A stretch of 64,000 nt of DNA from Hyphomicrobiales bacterium (GCA_900471525.1 UCEZ01000031.1:62001-126000), one strand, 5' to 3'; shown: positions 7,841 through 16,999, numbered from the stretch's first letter. Notes: a model not told the origin generated them from the letters alone. Numbers and translations are program-made.

Positions 7841-8812
7841 ATGAAAGCCGTTCAATTCCGTCAGTTCGGTCCGCCGGAGGTTCTTCACATCGTCGAGATA
7901 CCGGCCCCCGTGCCTGCACAGGGCGAGGTGTTGGTGCGCGTGCATGCCGCCGGCGTCAATTACTTCGAGGTGCTGATACGGGCTGACCGCTATGCCGTCA
8001 CGCCGGAGCTGCCGATGATCCCGGGTGTTGAGGTGGCTGGGATCGTCGAACGGATCGGACCGGGTGTCGATCCGTCCTTGCTCGGAGCCCGTGTCGGCGT
8101 CCCGCTCTTTGCCGCCGGGCGCGGTTCCGGCTATGCCGAACTCGTCGCCGTCGAGGCGGCCTCAGCCATCCCCTTGCCGGGCGGCCTCGGTTTCAACGAT
8201 GCCGTCGCGCTGATGGTCCAGGGATTGACCGCCCTTCATCTAGTACGCAGGAGCCCTCCGAAGGGAAGGTCGGTTCTTGTCGCTGCCGCAGCCGGCGGTG
8301 TCGGTTCGCTCCTAGTGCAACTGGCAAAACGCGAAGGTGCAGAATGGGTGATTGCCGCCGCAAGCAGCAGGGCGAAGCTGGATCTCGCACTCTCGCTCGG
8401 CGCCGATATGGCGATCGACTATAGCAGAGCGGATTGGACTGATGCCCTTCAAGCACAGACGGGAGGCGCGGATATCATCTACGAAACAGTCGGCGGCACG
8501 ATGACGAAGGCGGCGCTGTATGCGCTTGCGCCACGGGGCGAAATTGTCTTCGCCGCACTCGGCCGCTTCGAGCTCGATCAACCGGAGATGAACCGTATGT
8601 TCAATCTGAATCAGTCGATCAAGGGATTTGCGCTGCTGCCACTGCTTTCATCGGAAAGCGTTCGACGAGACCTGACGGAGCTTTTCGATCTCGCAATCAA
8701 GGGAAGATTGAAAATAGTGCAAGGCGGAGCTTTTCCACTGCACGAGGCAGCGCATGCGCATGCTGCGATCGAGAGCCGTAGCGTCAGCGGCAAGGTCGTC
8801 CTCAATCCTTGA
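7841..8812 (+). CDS. NADPH:quinone oxidoreductase / zinc-binding-type alcohol dehydrogenase superfamily protein
   Basis: A 323-aa MDR-superfamily protein beginning MKAVQFRQFGPPEVL. The GroES-like N-terminal domain includes AAGVNYFEVLIRAD and PGVEVAGIVERIG; the Rossmann motif is VLVAAAAGGVGSLLVQLAK. The structural zinc cysteines are absent, as in zeta-crystallin/QOR-type quinone reductases. The ATG at 7841 follows GAGG. It is divergent from an HxlR regulator, typical for quinone- or electrophile-inducible reductases. The actual acceptor is unknown. Confidence 0.9.
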   Translation: MKAVQFRQFGPPEVLHIVEIPAPVPAQGEVLVRVHAAGVNYFEVLIRADRYAVTPELPMIPGVEVAGIVERIGPGVDPSLLGARVGVPLFAAGRGSGYAELVAVEAASAIPLPGGLGFNDAVALMVQGLTALHLVRRSPPKGRSVLVAAAAGGVGSLLVQLAKREGAEWVIAAASSRAKLDLALSLGADMAIDYSRADWTDALQAQTGGADIIYETVGGTMTKAALYALAPRGEIVFAALGRFELDQPEMNRMFNLNQSIKGFALLPLLSSESVRRDLTELFDLAIKGRLKIVQGGAFPLHEAAHAHAAIESRSVSGKVVLNP

Positions 8813-8825
8813 TGGTCAGCCCGCG

Positions 8826-8840
8826 CCGTATGTCATACGG
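8826..8840. repeat. 15-bp palindrome between convergent genes
   Basis: CCGTATG-T-CATACGG is a perfect 7-1-7 palindrome in the 33-bp gap between the convergent quinone oxidoreductase and LacI genes. The one-base spacer makes a stable RNA hairpin unlikely, so it looks more like a protein-binding site than a terminator. Function unknown. Confidence 0.5.
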
Positions 8841-8845
8841 TTAGG

Positions 8846-9907
8846 CTACGCGATCAACACCGATCGGCGCGGCCCCGTGGAAGCCCGTTCGACAAGGTGG
8901 CAGGCAAGTTCGACCCGGCGCGGCGGCATGGGTAGGCCAGACAGGCTGTCGCGCAGGAGGTCGAGTGCGACCGAGCCGATTTCGCGCATGGGGATGTGCA
9001 TCGTCGTCAACGGCGGATTGAGGAACGAGGCTTGCGGCAGGTCGTCCATGCCCATCACCGAAACATCACCCGGCACCGAATAACCCCGCTGCTGGACGCC
9101 CATCATAGCGCCGACGGCCAGGCTGTCGCCGGCAGCCAGCACAGCGGTAAAATCGAGCCCGCGCGCTTCGATCCGTGACGCAATGGCCTGCGCCGCCAAT
9201 TCCGGCAGCCAGTCATCGACTGGAACCATCAGATCCGGATCGGCAGGCAGTCCATGATGACGCAGGGCATCCTGCCACCCTTCATAACGCCGTTCGATGG
9301 TGCGCCGGCCTGGCCGCATCAGGAACAGGATGCGCTCGTGACCAAGCTCGATCAGATGGTCGGCTGCCAGCCGCGCGCTTGAGCGATTGCAGGGCGTAAC
9401 ACTGGACAGCCGCATGAACGGATCGTCGCTATTGAGAAGGACGACCGGCTTGTCGAAACCGCGCGTCGCTGCCAGCATGCCCTCGTCATCGACTGTCAGG
9501 AACAGCAGACCGGCAACCTGCGGATCATCCTGCGCCTCCTTGAGGACGGCCAGTTCCTCGTTCCTGTCGGCGATCGGCCGCGTGACAATTTCGAGCCCCA
9601 GCGCCTGCGCACGTTCCTTCAGTCCCTCTAGGACATAGAGGGTGAACTGGTTGCGCACATAGTCGATCATCGCGGCGCTCGACGCAGCCAGAATGACTTT
9701 CTGGCCAGCAACCGCCGTCGGGATCACATAATTGGCGATCTTCGCCGCTTCGAGCACCTGCTGGCGGATTTCCGGGCGGACGCCCTTTTCGCCCGCAATG
9801 GCACGCGAGGCGGTGCTCAGCGAAACCCCGCAGGCCTCGGCAATGTCCTCCAGGCGTACGCGCTTGCTCTTCTTTCCGCGTTTGCCGGGTAGCGGTTTCA
9901 CAGCCAT
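8846..9907 (-). CDS. LacI family transcriptional regulator of the uronate operon
   Basis: About 353 aa. The N-terminal helix-turn-helix VRLEDIAEACGVSLSTASRAIAG lies in two motifs around residues 16-38, followed by a periplasmic-binding-protein-like effector domain. The start MAVKPLPGKRGKK at 9907 has GGAGAAAC upstream. It is divergent from the GH88/105-kduI-transporter operon and separated by a 115-bp promoter region with a TTGCGCAA palindrome. It is probably that operon's repressor, induced by an unsaturated uronide or its keto-deoxy breakdown product. Confidence 0.92.
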   Translation of the reverse strand: MAVKPLPGKRGKKSKRVRLEDIAEACGVSLSTASRAIAGEKGVRPEIRQQVLEAAKIANYVIPTAVAGQKVILAASSAAMIDYVRNQFTLYVLEGLKERAQALGLEIVTRPIADRNEELAVLKEAQDDPQVAGLLFLTVDDEGMLAATRGFDKPVVLLNSDDPFMRLSSVTPCNRSSARLAADHLIELGHERILFLMRPGRRTIERRYEGWQDALRHHGLPADPDLMVPVDDWLPELAAQAIASRIEARGLDFTAVLAAGDSLAVGAMMGVQQRGYSVPGDVSVMGMDDLPQASFLNPPLTTMHIPMREIGSVALDLLRDSLSGLPMPPRRVELACHLVERASTGPRRSVLIA

Positions 9908-9947
9908 GTCGTTTCTCCGTTGCAGCATCATGAGAAAAATTTTCAGA

Positions 9948-9955
9948 TTGCGCAA
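9948..9955. promoter_or_regulatory. Candidate LacI-family operator core
   Basis: TTGCGCAA is a perfect palindrome with the central C-G step usual for LacI-family operators. It lies between the LacI gene and the uronate operon. A second, imperfect dyad (TGA...TCA, 9931-9945) is next to it. Seen directly; assignment inferred. Confidence 0.4.
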
Positions 9956-10022
9956 GAGAAATCACCGTGCATTTAATTCATTACGGAGCCACCACAAGAG
10001 CGGCACGGATGGAGGAGCATTC

Positions 10023-11123
10023 ATGGGTCCAGATGGCCGCGATATTCGCAACGGTCTTGATCGCCTTGTCGCCGGAACGACCGGCCTCAAGCACGACGGC
10101 CGCTTCCACGAGCCCAATCTCGATGGCACCGCCGGCGACTACATCAGCTTCGACAGCTGGGAGTGGCCGCAGGGTGTCGGCCTCTATGGCCTGATCAAGC
10201 TCTGGTTGTTCACCGGCCGCGACGACCTGCGCCAACTTGTCGAAAAATGGTATTTGCAGCGCATCGATGCCGGCCTGCCGCAACTCAATGTCAACACCAC
10301 GGCGCCGATGCTTGGTCTGTCGGTGCTCTGGGCAAAGACCCGCGATCCCCGCTGGCAGCCGGTCCTCGACGACTGGGCAAACCGGGTGATGGCGGAACTT
10401 GGCCGCACGCCGGAAGGCGGCTTCGAGCATCACGTCTCCGACAAGATCAACCACGACGAACTCTGGGACGACACGCTCTACATGGTCGCCCTGTTCCTGG
10501 CGTCCTACGGTCAGGCCAGCGGCCGGCGCGAGCTTGTCGATGAGGCATCGCGCCAGTTCCTCGTCCACACTCGCTATCTCGCCGACACGCATACCGGCCT
10601 CTGGTTCCACGGCTGGACCTTCGATGGCAGGCACAATTTTGCCGAGGCACGCTGGGCGCGTGGCAATGCGTGGATCACGGCGGGATTGCTCGACCTCTTC
10701 GATCTCGCCGACCTCGCCAAGCCGGTGAAAGACTTCCTGCAAGGTGTATTGGTGGCGCAGGTCGATGCACTGCTGTCGCTGCAGGCTCCGTCCGGAGCAT
10801 GGCGGACGCTGCTCGACGATGCCACTTCCTATGAAGAAATATCCGCCACGGCCGGCATCGGCTACGGCCTCCTGAAAGGTTACCGCCTCGGCCTCGGCAC
10901 CCCGGCATGGCGCACTGCCGGCCTGAAGGCCTTGCAGGTGGTCATGGACAATATCGACGAAACCGGCACCGTGCTCAATGTCTCCTATGGCACGCGCATG
11001 GGCCACGATCTCCAGTTCTACAAGGATATCCCCATTCAACCGACCGGCTACGGCCAGGCACTGGCCATCCTGTGCCTTTCCGAGGGCCTGCAGCACGTCG
11101 GACAAGAAGGACAAGCAGCATGA
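10023..11123 (+). CDS. Glycoside hydrolase family 88/105 (unsaturated uronyl hydrolase)
   Basis: A 366-aa alpha/alpha-barrel protein of the GH88/GH105 type. Motifs include GDYISFDSWEWPQGVGLYGL, DDTLYMVALFLASYG (the aspartate region of the active site) and GLWFHGWTFDGRHNF with ARGNAWITAGL. These enzymes remove the 4,5-unsaturated uronic acid left on oligosaccharides by polysaccharide lyases. No signal peptide is seen, so it should act on imported oligosaccharides in the cytoplasm. ATG at 10023 follows GGAGGAG. It begins the operon and its stop overlaps kduI (ATGA). Confidence 0.9.
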   Translation: MGPDGRDIRNGLDRLVAGTTGLKHDGRFHEPNLDGTAGDYISFDSWEWPQGVGLYGLIKLWLFTGRDDLRQLVEKWYLQRIDAGLPQLNVNTTAPMLGLSVLWAKTRDPRWQPVLDDWANRVMAELGRTPEGGFEHHVSDKINHDELWDDTLYMVALFLASYGQASGRRELVDEASRQFLVHTRYLADTHTGLWFHGWTFDGRHNFAEARWARGNAWITAGLLDLFDLADLAKPVKDFLQGVLVAQVDALLSLQAPSGAWRTLLDDATSYEEISATAGIGYGLLKGYRLGLGTPAWRTAGLKALQVVMDNIDETGTVLNVSYGTRMGHDLQFYKDIPIQPTGYGQALAILCLSEGLQHVGQEGQAA

Positions 11124-11956
11124 CGATGAAGATTTTGTACGGAGCGGCGCCGGAAGACGTCAAAGGCTATGACACGGAAAAACTCCGCAGCGCCTTCCTG
11201 ATGACAGACCTCTTCGTGCCGGATGCCGTCAAGTTCACCTATACGCATGTCGATCGCCTGCTTCTTGGCGGCGCAATGCCGGTTTCCAAGAGCGTGACCT
11301 TCGGCGGCGGCACCGAGATCGGCACGCCCTATCTCCTGTCGGCGCGCGAAATGGGCATCGCCAATCTCGGCGGCACAGGTACGGTGATCGTTGATGGGAA
11401 AACCTTCACGCTGGAAAACCGCGACGTGCTCTATCTCGGCCGCGGTGCCCGCGAGATAACGATGGCGAGCCTTTCGGGAAAGACCCCTGCGCGGTTCTAC
11501 ATGAACTCCGTTCCGGCCGGCGCCGACATTCCGCACAAGCTGATCAAGAAGGCGGAATCGAAGGCCATTGATCTGGGTGACGGCCGCCGGTCGAACAAGC
11601 GGCGGCTCGCCATGTACATTCATCCGGAGGTAACGCCGTCCTGCCTGCTGCTGATGGGCATCACTGATCTTGCCGAAGGCAGCGTCTGGAACACCATGCC
11701 GCCGCATCTGCACGAGCGCCGCATGGAAGCCTATTGCTATTTCGACATGGCGGCGGAAGATCGCATCATCCACCTGATGGGCCGCCCGGAAGAGACGCGC
11801 CATCTGATCGTCGCCAATGGCGACGCCGTGTTGTCACCCGCCTGGTCAATCCATATGGGCGCCGGCACCGGCCCCTACGCCTTCGTCTGGGGCATGACCG
11901 GAGAAAACCAGGAATATAATGACGTGGCCCCAGTGGCCCTGGCAGAGCTGAAATGA
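11120..11956 (+). CDS. kduI: 5-keto-4-deoxyuronate isomerase
   Basis: A 278-aa cupin-fold isomerase, the exact usual length for KduI. It converts 5-keto-4-deoxyuronate (the spontaneously rearranged product of unsaturated uronate) to 3-deoxy-D-glycero-2,5-hexodiulosonate, the substrate of KduD. Signature sequences are DLFVPDAVKFTYTHVDRLLLGG near residue 31 and the metal-binding PPHLHERRMEAYCYFDM near residue 194. The start is ATGA-coupled to the GH88/105 gene and the stop is ATGA-coupled to the next gene. Confidence 0.95.
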   Translation: MTMKILYGAAPEDVKGYDTEKLRSAFLMTDLFVPDAVKFTYTHVDRLLLGGAMPVSKSVTFGGGTEIGTPYLLSAREMGIANLGGTGTVIVDGKTFTLENRDVLYLGRGAREITMASLSGKTPARFYMNSVPAGADIPHKLIKKAESKAIDLGDGRRSNKRRLAMYIHPEVTPSCLLLMGITDLAEGSVWNTMPPHLHERRMEAYCYFDMAAEDRIIHLMGRPEETRHLIVANGDAVLSPAWSIHMGAGTGPYAFVWGMTGENQEYNDVAPVALAELK

Positions 11957-14436
11957 GCCCGATGAGATCCATGATGAACCGCGAACTGAAATCCGGCGAC
12001 GCCATCCGTTACTGGCAGCTTGGCGCGATTGCCCAAGAGCGTTTCGATGTTCCCGACGCCCCGATGAAGGGCGAGATGGACCCGTTCTTTTTCCTCACCA
12101 AGCACAAGAACTTCATTCCGCACGAATATCCCTGCCGGACGATCTTTGCAGAAACTTATCGCGGCAAACGGCCAGACGTGCGCGGGACCTTTGACGCTGC
12201 TCGCTGGTGGCTGCCCTTCGGCTCACCAAGGCTTGATCTCTCCGGCTTCTGGTTCCGCCCGACCCGGCTTGCCACTTTTGCCCGTACTTTCATTGCTGCC
12301 GAAAAGGCCGGGACTGCCAAGGTCCGCCTCGGCACCTGCGGCGGCGCGGTTCTCTGGCTGAACGGCAACGAGGCCGGCTGGATGGCGCCCTACAGCCGCA
12401 ATCTTGAGGCAAAGGCGGAATTCGAGCTGACGCTGCAGGAAGGACTGAACGAAGTCACCATCTTCTTCGATGATCTCGCCGAACGCGATGCCCGCTATTT
12501 CTTCCAGCTTGACTACCTCGACGGACCAGCCGCCAGCGTCGCTGTGCCGGTGCCGATCGAAGGCAAGGTTGCCGAAACGATCGAGGCGGCGCTCGAAGGC
12601 ATGCATTTCGACAGGACTGCCTATTTCGAAGGCGATATCACGCTGCTGCTCGCCGAGCCCTTGCCGGCGGATGTCGCGGTCAATGTCACGGTCGAGGGTG
12701 ACTTCATGTCGACCGAACGTTTCGACTACGACTTCGTTCTCAAGGCCGGCGAAGCGCGGCTGGTCATTGGCCCCTCGGAAAATGCGCCTGCCGATTTCCG
12801 CCATTTCCGCATTACGCTGAAGGCCGGCGGTTTCGTCGCATCGCGGTCGCTCGGCATCGAAATCTGCCATACCGGCCGCCAGGGCACCGCGCCTGCAATT
12901 CTTGCCGAACGCATTGCCGAGACGCTCAACGAAGTCTCGGAATTTTCCGAACGCGATACCGTGCGTGCTTTCGCGCGGCTGGCAAGCGGCCGCGGTGGCG
13001 CGGACACCGACGCGATGATCGAGGAAATCCTGCCGTCGATCGAGGATTGCCACGACTGCGCCGACTTTTCCCTCGTGCCGCTGATCTGGTCGCGGACCGT
13101 CTGGGGCAAGGACATCGGCGAAGCAACGCGCGCCCGCATCGACCGCGCCATCCTCGGCTTCCGCTATTGGATGGACGAGCCCGGCAACGACGTGCAGTGG
13201 TATTTCTCCGAAAACCACGCGCTGCTTTTCCATACGTCGGCCTATCTCGCCGGTCATCTTCTGTCTGGAGAAACCTTTGCCCGTTCCGGCCGCAAGGGTA
13301 CCGAACAGAGTGCCGTTGGCGCTGCCCGTGTCCGAGCCTGGCTCGATCATTTCGAGGCCTGGGAAATGGCGGAATTCAATTCCGCCCCCTATTTCCCAAT
13401 CGATCTCAAGGGCCTGACTGCGCTCGCCGCCCTGTCGCCCGACGCCGATATTGCCGAACGCGCCATGAAGGGCATCGTTCGCCTGTGCGAAGTCATCGCC
13501 CGCTCGGCTCACCACGGCATGGTCACTGCCGCGCAAGGCCGTTCTTACGAGCACACGCTCTGCGCCGGCCGCTCGCTTGAGCTTTCGGGCGTTGCCCGCC
13601 TGCTCTGGGGCGCCGGTTGGTACGGCCGCCGCGTTCACGCCCTGCCGCAGCTTGCGGTCTGCCTGCGCGATCATGGACTGGTTGTACCGGAAAGTCTGGT
13701 TGCCGTTGCCTGCCATCAGGCGGACGAGCATCAGGAGTGGCGGTTCGCGCAGGGCCAGGACCGGTTTGCAGCGCTCTATCACTACAAGAGCCGCGATTTC
13801 GCCATGGGCTCAGCCGCCCACTATCGCTGGAACGAATGGGGCTATCAGGAAACCATCCTGCATCTGCGCCTCGGCAAGCGGCCGGAGGCCGCCATCTGGA
13901 TCAACCATCCCGGCGAAACAATTCAGTTCGGGTACGGCCGGCCGTCCTTTTGGGGTGGTTGCGGCACCCTCCCTCGCGCCCACCAGTATCGGGGGCTGGC
14001 CGTACTCGACTTTTCCACTTTCGAAGAGCAGCCGGACTTCACCCACGCCTGGTTCCCGATTGCGGAGTTCGATGAAAGCACCATCCGGGGGCGCCTTGCC
14101 ATGGCCCGCAGCGGTGGCGGCGCGGTGATCCTGCTGGGCAGCACCGACCTGCGGCCGGTGACGACAGGTCCTTCGGCCAACGCGGAATTGCGCCAATACG
14201 GTCAAAAAACCCGCTGGATCGTGCGGGTTTGCGAAACCTCGGACCTTGGAGCTTTGGAAAGCCGGTTTGCATCGCTTTCCGTTGAAGAGAAAGCAGATGG
14301 CTCGCTGGTCATCGCAGACCCCGACTACGGCACCGTCACCTTCCGGGAGGATGGTTCAGTGCAGGCGGAAGGCCGTCTGATCGTGTCGAAGGATTTCACG
14401 GTCGCCGGCGAGGTCGCCATGCTGGCCGCACACTAA
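11953..14436 (+). CDS. Unassigned 827-aa protein; possible cytoplasmic polysaccharide lyase-like enzyme
   Basis: I do not recognise this family. The first ~200 residues look beta-rich and carbohydrate-binding-like (LGTCGGAVLWLNGNEAGW). The middle (about 330-650) is helical with aromatic and histidine-rich motifs: ENHALLFHTSAYLAG near 419 and TAAQGRSYEHTL near 527. The C-terminal ~180 residues are beta-rich. A helical toroid followed by a beta-sandwich is the layout of several polysaccharide lyase families with Asn/His/Tyr/Arg catalysis. There is no signal peptide, so it would act on imported oligomers. It is translationally coupled to kduI (ATGA at 11953); in-frame ATGs at 11962, 11971 and 11974 are alternatives. 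Function in uronide breakdown is inferred from context only. Confidence 0.75.
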   Translation: MSPMRSMMNRELKSGDAIRYWQLGAIAQERFDVPDAPMKGEMDPFFFLTKHKNFIPHEYPCRTIFAETYRGKRPDVRGTFDAARWWLPFGSPRLDLSGFWFRPTRLATFARTFIAAEKAGTAKVRLGTCGGAVLWLNGNEAGWMAPYSRNLEAKAEFELTLQEGLNEVTIFFDDLAERDARYFFQLDYLDGPAASVAVPVPIEGKVAETIEAALEGMHFDRTAYFEGDITLLLAEPLPADVAVNVTVEGDFMSTERFDYDFVLKAGEARLVIGPSENAPADFRHFRITLKAGGFVASRSLGIEICHTGRQGTAPAILAERIAETLNEVSEFSERDTVRAFARLASGRGGADTDAMIEEILPSIEDCHDCADFSLVPLIWSRTVWGKDIGEATRARIDRAILGFRYWMDEPGNDVQWYFSENHALLFHTSAYLAGHLLSGETFARSGRKGTEQSAVGAARVRAWLDHFEAWEMAEFNSAPYFPIDLKGLTALAALSPDADIAERAMKGIVRLCEVIARSAHHGMVTAAQGRSYEHTLCAGRSLELSGVARLLWGAGWYGRRVHALPQLAVCLRDHGLVVPESLVAVACHQADEHQEWRFAQGQDRFAALYHYKSRDFAMGSAAHYRWNEWGYQETILHLRLGKRPEAAIWINHPGETIQFGYGRPSFWGGCGTLPRAHQYRGLAVLDFSTFEEQPDFTHAWFPIAEFDESTIRGRLAMARSGGGAVILLGSTDLRPVTTGPSANAELRQYGQKTRWIVRVCETSDLGALESRFASLSVEEKADGSLVIADPDYGTVTFREDGSVQAEGRLIVSKDFTVAGEVAMLAAH

Positions 14437-14442
14437 CGACAA

Positions 14443-14497
14443 GCGCCGGCAAGGAGAAGCCGGCGCCCGTTCCAATGCGAGCAAGGAGAAGGCTCGC
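14443..14497 (+). promoter_or_regulatory. Two tandem hairpins with AAGGAGAA loops before the binding-protein gene
   Basis: Stem GCGCCGGC/GCCGGCGC (14443-14466) and stem GCGAGC/GCTCGC (14477-14497) both display the sequence AAGGAGAA in the loop, just upstream of the true Shine-Dalgarno (GGAGGAG) of the gene at 14519. Looped ANGGA motifs are what CsrA/RsmA proteins bind. They could also be processing or stability hairpins. Structure seen directly; role inferred. Confidence 0.5.
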
Positions 14498-14518
14498 GCA
14501 CAGAGGAGGAGAAAGACA

Positions 14519-15787
14519 ATGACCAGGACCAAAACGATGCTTGCGGCATTCGCCGTCGGGCTTTTGACCTCCACGGCAGCACTTGCCGGGGACGTCCGCA
14601 TCATGTGGTATTCCGATGGCGTCGAAGGCGAAGTCCTGAAGGACCTCGTCGATCGCTTCATGAAGGACAATCCGGATATCAAGGTCACCATCGACAACGT
14701 GTCCTATAGCGTCGTGCGCGAACAGCTGCCGGTGCAGCTCGAAGCCGGCGATGGCCCGGATATCGCCCGCGTCACCAACCTGAAGGCGCTGAGCAAGCAT
14801 TGGCTTGATTTGCGGCCGCTGGTAGCCGACGCCGCCTATTGGGACAAGAATTTCGGCGATCAGGCCGATTGGATGCGTCCCGACGGCACCAACCAGATTT
14901 CCGGCTTCATGACGCAGATCACGCTGACCGGTGGCTTTGCCAACAAGACGCTGTTCGACCAGGCCGGCGTTGCCATTCCCGGCAAGGATGCAACATGGGA
15001 CGACTGGGCGAAAGCCGCAAAGCAGGTCGCCGAAAGCCAGCAGGTGCCGTTCCCGATGGCGCTCGACCGGTCCGGGCATCGCATAACAGCGCCTGACCTT
15101 GCCTTTGGCGCCAACTATATCGGCGCAGACGGCAAGCCGGCGCCGCTTGATGACGGCTCCAAGGCGTTCATCTCCAAGTTCATCGGCTGGATCGAAGACG
15201 GCACGATGAGCAAGGACGTCTGGGTATCGGCAGCAGGCTCGACGTACCGCGCCGGCGCCGACGACTTCATCAATGGTCAGGTCGCCTTCTACTATTCCGG
15301 CTCCTGGCAGGTTCCGAACTTCTCGACCAAGATCGGCTCGAACTTCGATTGGGTCGCAACCGGCAGCCCCTGCGGCTCGGCGAATTGCACCGGCATGCCC
15401 GGTGGCGCCGGTCTGGTGGCGATCAAGTACACGAAAAACCCCAAGGACGTCGCCAAGGTCATGGACTACCTGGCAAGCGAGGCGGTCGTGAAGGAGTTTT
15501 CCGAGCGCACCCTGTTCCTACCGGCGCACAAGGGCGTGATCGAGAAGGGGCTGGATTTCAAGACGGACGATGCGCAGGCCAAGGCGGCGCTCGGCATCTT
15601 CGTGACCGCGTCCACCGGCCTGTCCGACCTCGCCCGGAAACTGCCGGGCTGGGCATGGTCCGATACGATCTACGGCGCTCTTGTCACCCGCGTCAGCCAG
15701 GCGGCAGCCGGCGAAATGACGCTGGATGAGGCCTATACCCGCATCGACGCGGATATTGCCGCCAAGGTCAAGGACTCGGCGCTCTGA
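14519..15787 (+). CDS. Carbohydrate ABC transporter substrate-binding protein (family 1)
   Basis: A 422-aa extracellular solute-binding protein with a signal peptide (cleavage after STAALA, about residue 23). Its mature sequence GDVRIMWYSDGVEGEVLKDL is typical of MalE/UgpB-type proteins for oligosaccharides. ATG at 14519 lies behind a strong GGAGGAG. It belongs with the two permeases and ATPase that follow and, by context, should bind an unsaturated or acidic oligosaccharide. A strong hairpin directly after the gene probably keeps its mRNA more abundant than that of the permeases. Confidence 0.93.
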   Translation: MTRTKTMLAAFAVGLLTSTAALAGDVRIMWYSDGVEGEVLKDLVDRFMKDNPDIKVTIDNVSYSVVREQLPVQLEAGDGPDIARVTNLKALSKHWLDLRPLVADAAYWDKNFGDQADWMRPDGTNQISGFMTQITLTGGFANKTLFDQAGVAIPGKDATWDDWAKAAKQVAESQQVPFPMALDRSGHRITAPDLAFGANYIGADGKPAPLDDGSKAFISKFIGWIEDGTMSKDVWVSAAGSTYRAGADDFINGQVAFYYSGSWQVPNFSTKIGSNFDWVATGSPCGSANCTGMPGGAGLVAIKYTKNPKDVAKVMDYLASEAVVKEFSERTLFLPAHKGVIEKGLDFKTDDAQAKAALGIFVTASTGLSDLARKLPGWAWSDTIYGALVTRVSQAAAGEMTLDEAYTRIDADIAAKVKDSAL

Positions 15788-15798
15788 GAGACCGACAC

Positions 15799-15833
15799 GC
15801 GGGCGGCTGAGGGCAATCCCGTCAGCCGCCCGC
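15799..15833 (+). terminator. Intra-operon hairpin (attenuator or mRNA stabiliser)
   Basis: A perfect 12-bp inverted repeat (GCGGGCGGCTGA / TCAGCCGCCCGC, 11-nt loop) sits 11 bases after the binding-protein stop. No U-tract follows, so it is more likely a partial terminator or 3' stabilising structure that raises binding-protein mRNA over the downstream permease genes. Confidence 0.6.
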
Positions 15834-15958
15834 TTCGTATCTCCGAGAGTAACCGGACAGAACCAGACTGAAGACTAAACGGGCTTCGAGTGGAATGCGC
15901 ATTGCGCAGCCCGCCGGACGTGAGCAACGTTCCCCCGGCGAGAGGAAAGTGATCAACG

Positions 15959-16999
15959 ATGGCAGATGTATCCCGCCAGACCAGCCAGAGCCAGAGCGGC
16001 CAGAGCCTGGGCGACATAGCCATGGTGCCGGTTCGCCTCGCCATGGGCGTTATCGATGCGCCTTTGCGCTGGGTCCAGAAGACCTTTGGCCTTGGCGGCA
16101 TGGCCGCCTTCTTCCTGCTGCCGAACATGCTGATCTTCGGCATCTTTGTGCTTTTGCCGTTCTTCATCAATTTCGCCTATTCGATGACGGGCGGCACGGC
16201 GCTGTTTCTGTCGGACCGCAGCTTCGTCGGCGCCGATCAGTATACCCGGCTGTTCGACTGCTCGAACTATCTGAACCCCAACACCTGCGCCGAAGACACG
16301 TTTTGGACGGCCGTCAGCAATACCGGCTGGTTCGTCATTCTTCAGGTCACACTGATGATCGGCGTTTCGCTGGTCACCGCCTTGATCCTCAATCGCGACC
16401 TGAGGGCACGCAGCTTCTGGCGCGCGGTGTTCTTCTTCCCGGTGCTGCTTTCGCCCGTCGTCGTCGGCCTCATCTGGAAATGGATCCTGCAGCGGCAGGG
16501 TCTCCTGAACTTCGGTCTGTTCGGCTTTGGCTTCGAACCCCATGTCTGGCTGAATGACCGCAACTGGGCGTTTGCCGCAACCATCGGCGTTTCGATCTGG
16601 GCGCATATGGGCTTCTACACACTGATCATTCTCGCCGGCCTGCAGGCCATCCCGAGGGATCTCTACGAGGCTGCGGAGATGGATGGCACGCGGGCCATGC
16701 GCGTCTTCACGCGCATCACCCTGCCCCTCCTGATGCCCAACCTGCTCGTCGTCATCGTGCTTGTCCTCATCCGTGCCGTGCAGATCTTCGACGAGGTCTA
16801 CGTGCTGACGGGCGGCGGCCCCGGCACCAGCACGCTCTTTGTCACGCAATATATCTATGAGACCGGCTTTGCAGCGCAGCTGCGCAACCCCGGACTTGCC
16901 GCCGCCGCCTCCATCCTGATGGGCCTGGTGCTCGTCGTTCTCACACTCATGCAACTCGGCCTCAGCCGTTCCAGCGAAAAGAAGGGAGCCCGCAAATGA
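15959..16999 (+). CDS. Carbohydrate ABC transporter permease (MalF/UgpA type)
   Basis: A 346-aa membrane protein with about six hydrophobic segments and the inner-membrane EAA loop (YEAAEMDGTRAMRVFTRITLP) that contacts the ATPase. A polar N-terminal extension of about 45 residues precedes the first segment. ATG at 15959 is preceded by GAGAGGAAAG. The stop overlaps the next permease start (ATGA). It forms the translocation channel with the following gene. Confidence 0.93.
   Translation: MADVSRQTSQSQSGQSLGDIAMVPVRLAMGVIDAPLRWVQKTFGLGGMAAFFLLPNMLIFGIFVLLPFFINFAYSMTGGTALFLSDRSFVGADQYTRLFDCSNYLNPNTCAEDTFWTAVSNTGWFVILQVTLMIGVSLVTALILNRDLRARSFWRAVFFFPVLLSPVVVGLIWKWILQRQGLLNFGLFGFGFEPHVWLNDRNWAFAATIGVSIWAHMGFYTLIILAGLQAIPRDLYEAAEMDGTRAMRVFTRITLPLLMPNLLVVIVLVLIRAVQIFDEVYVLTGGGPGTSTLFVTQYIYETGFAAQLRNPGLAAAASILMGLVLVVLTLMQLGLSRSSEKKGARK

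Noticed and set aside
12223-13782. 519-codon open frame on the minus strand
   Set aside because: It lies fully antisense to the 827-aa protein, has no family motifs and shows the Arg/Gly/Asp-rich composition typical of antisense frames in high-GC DNA.
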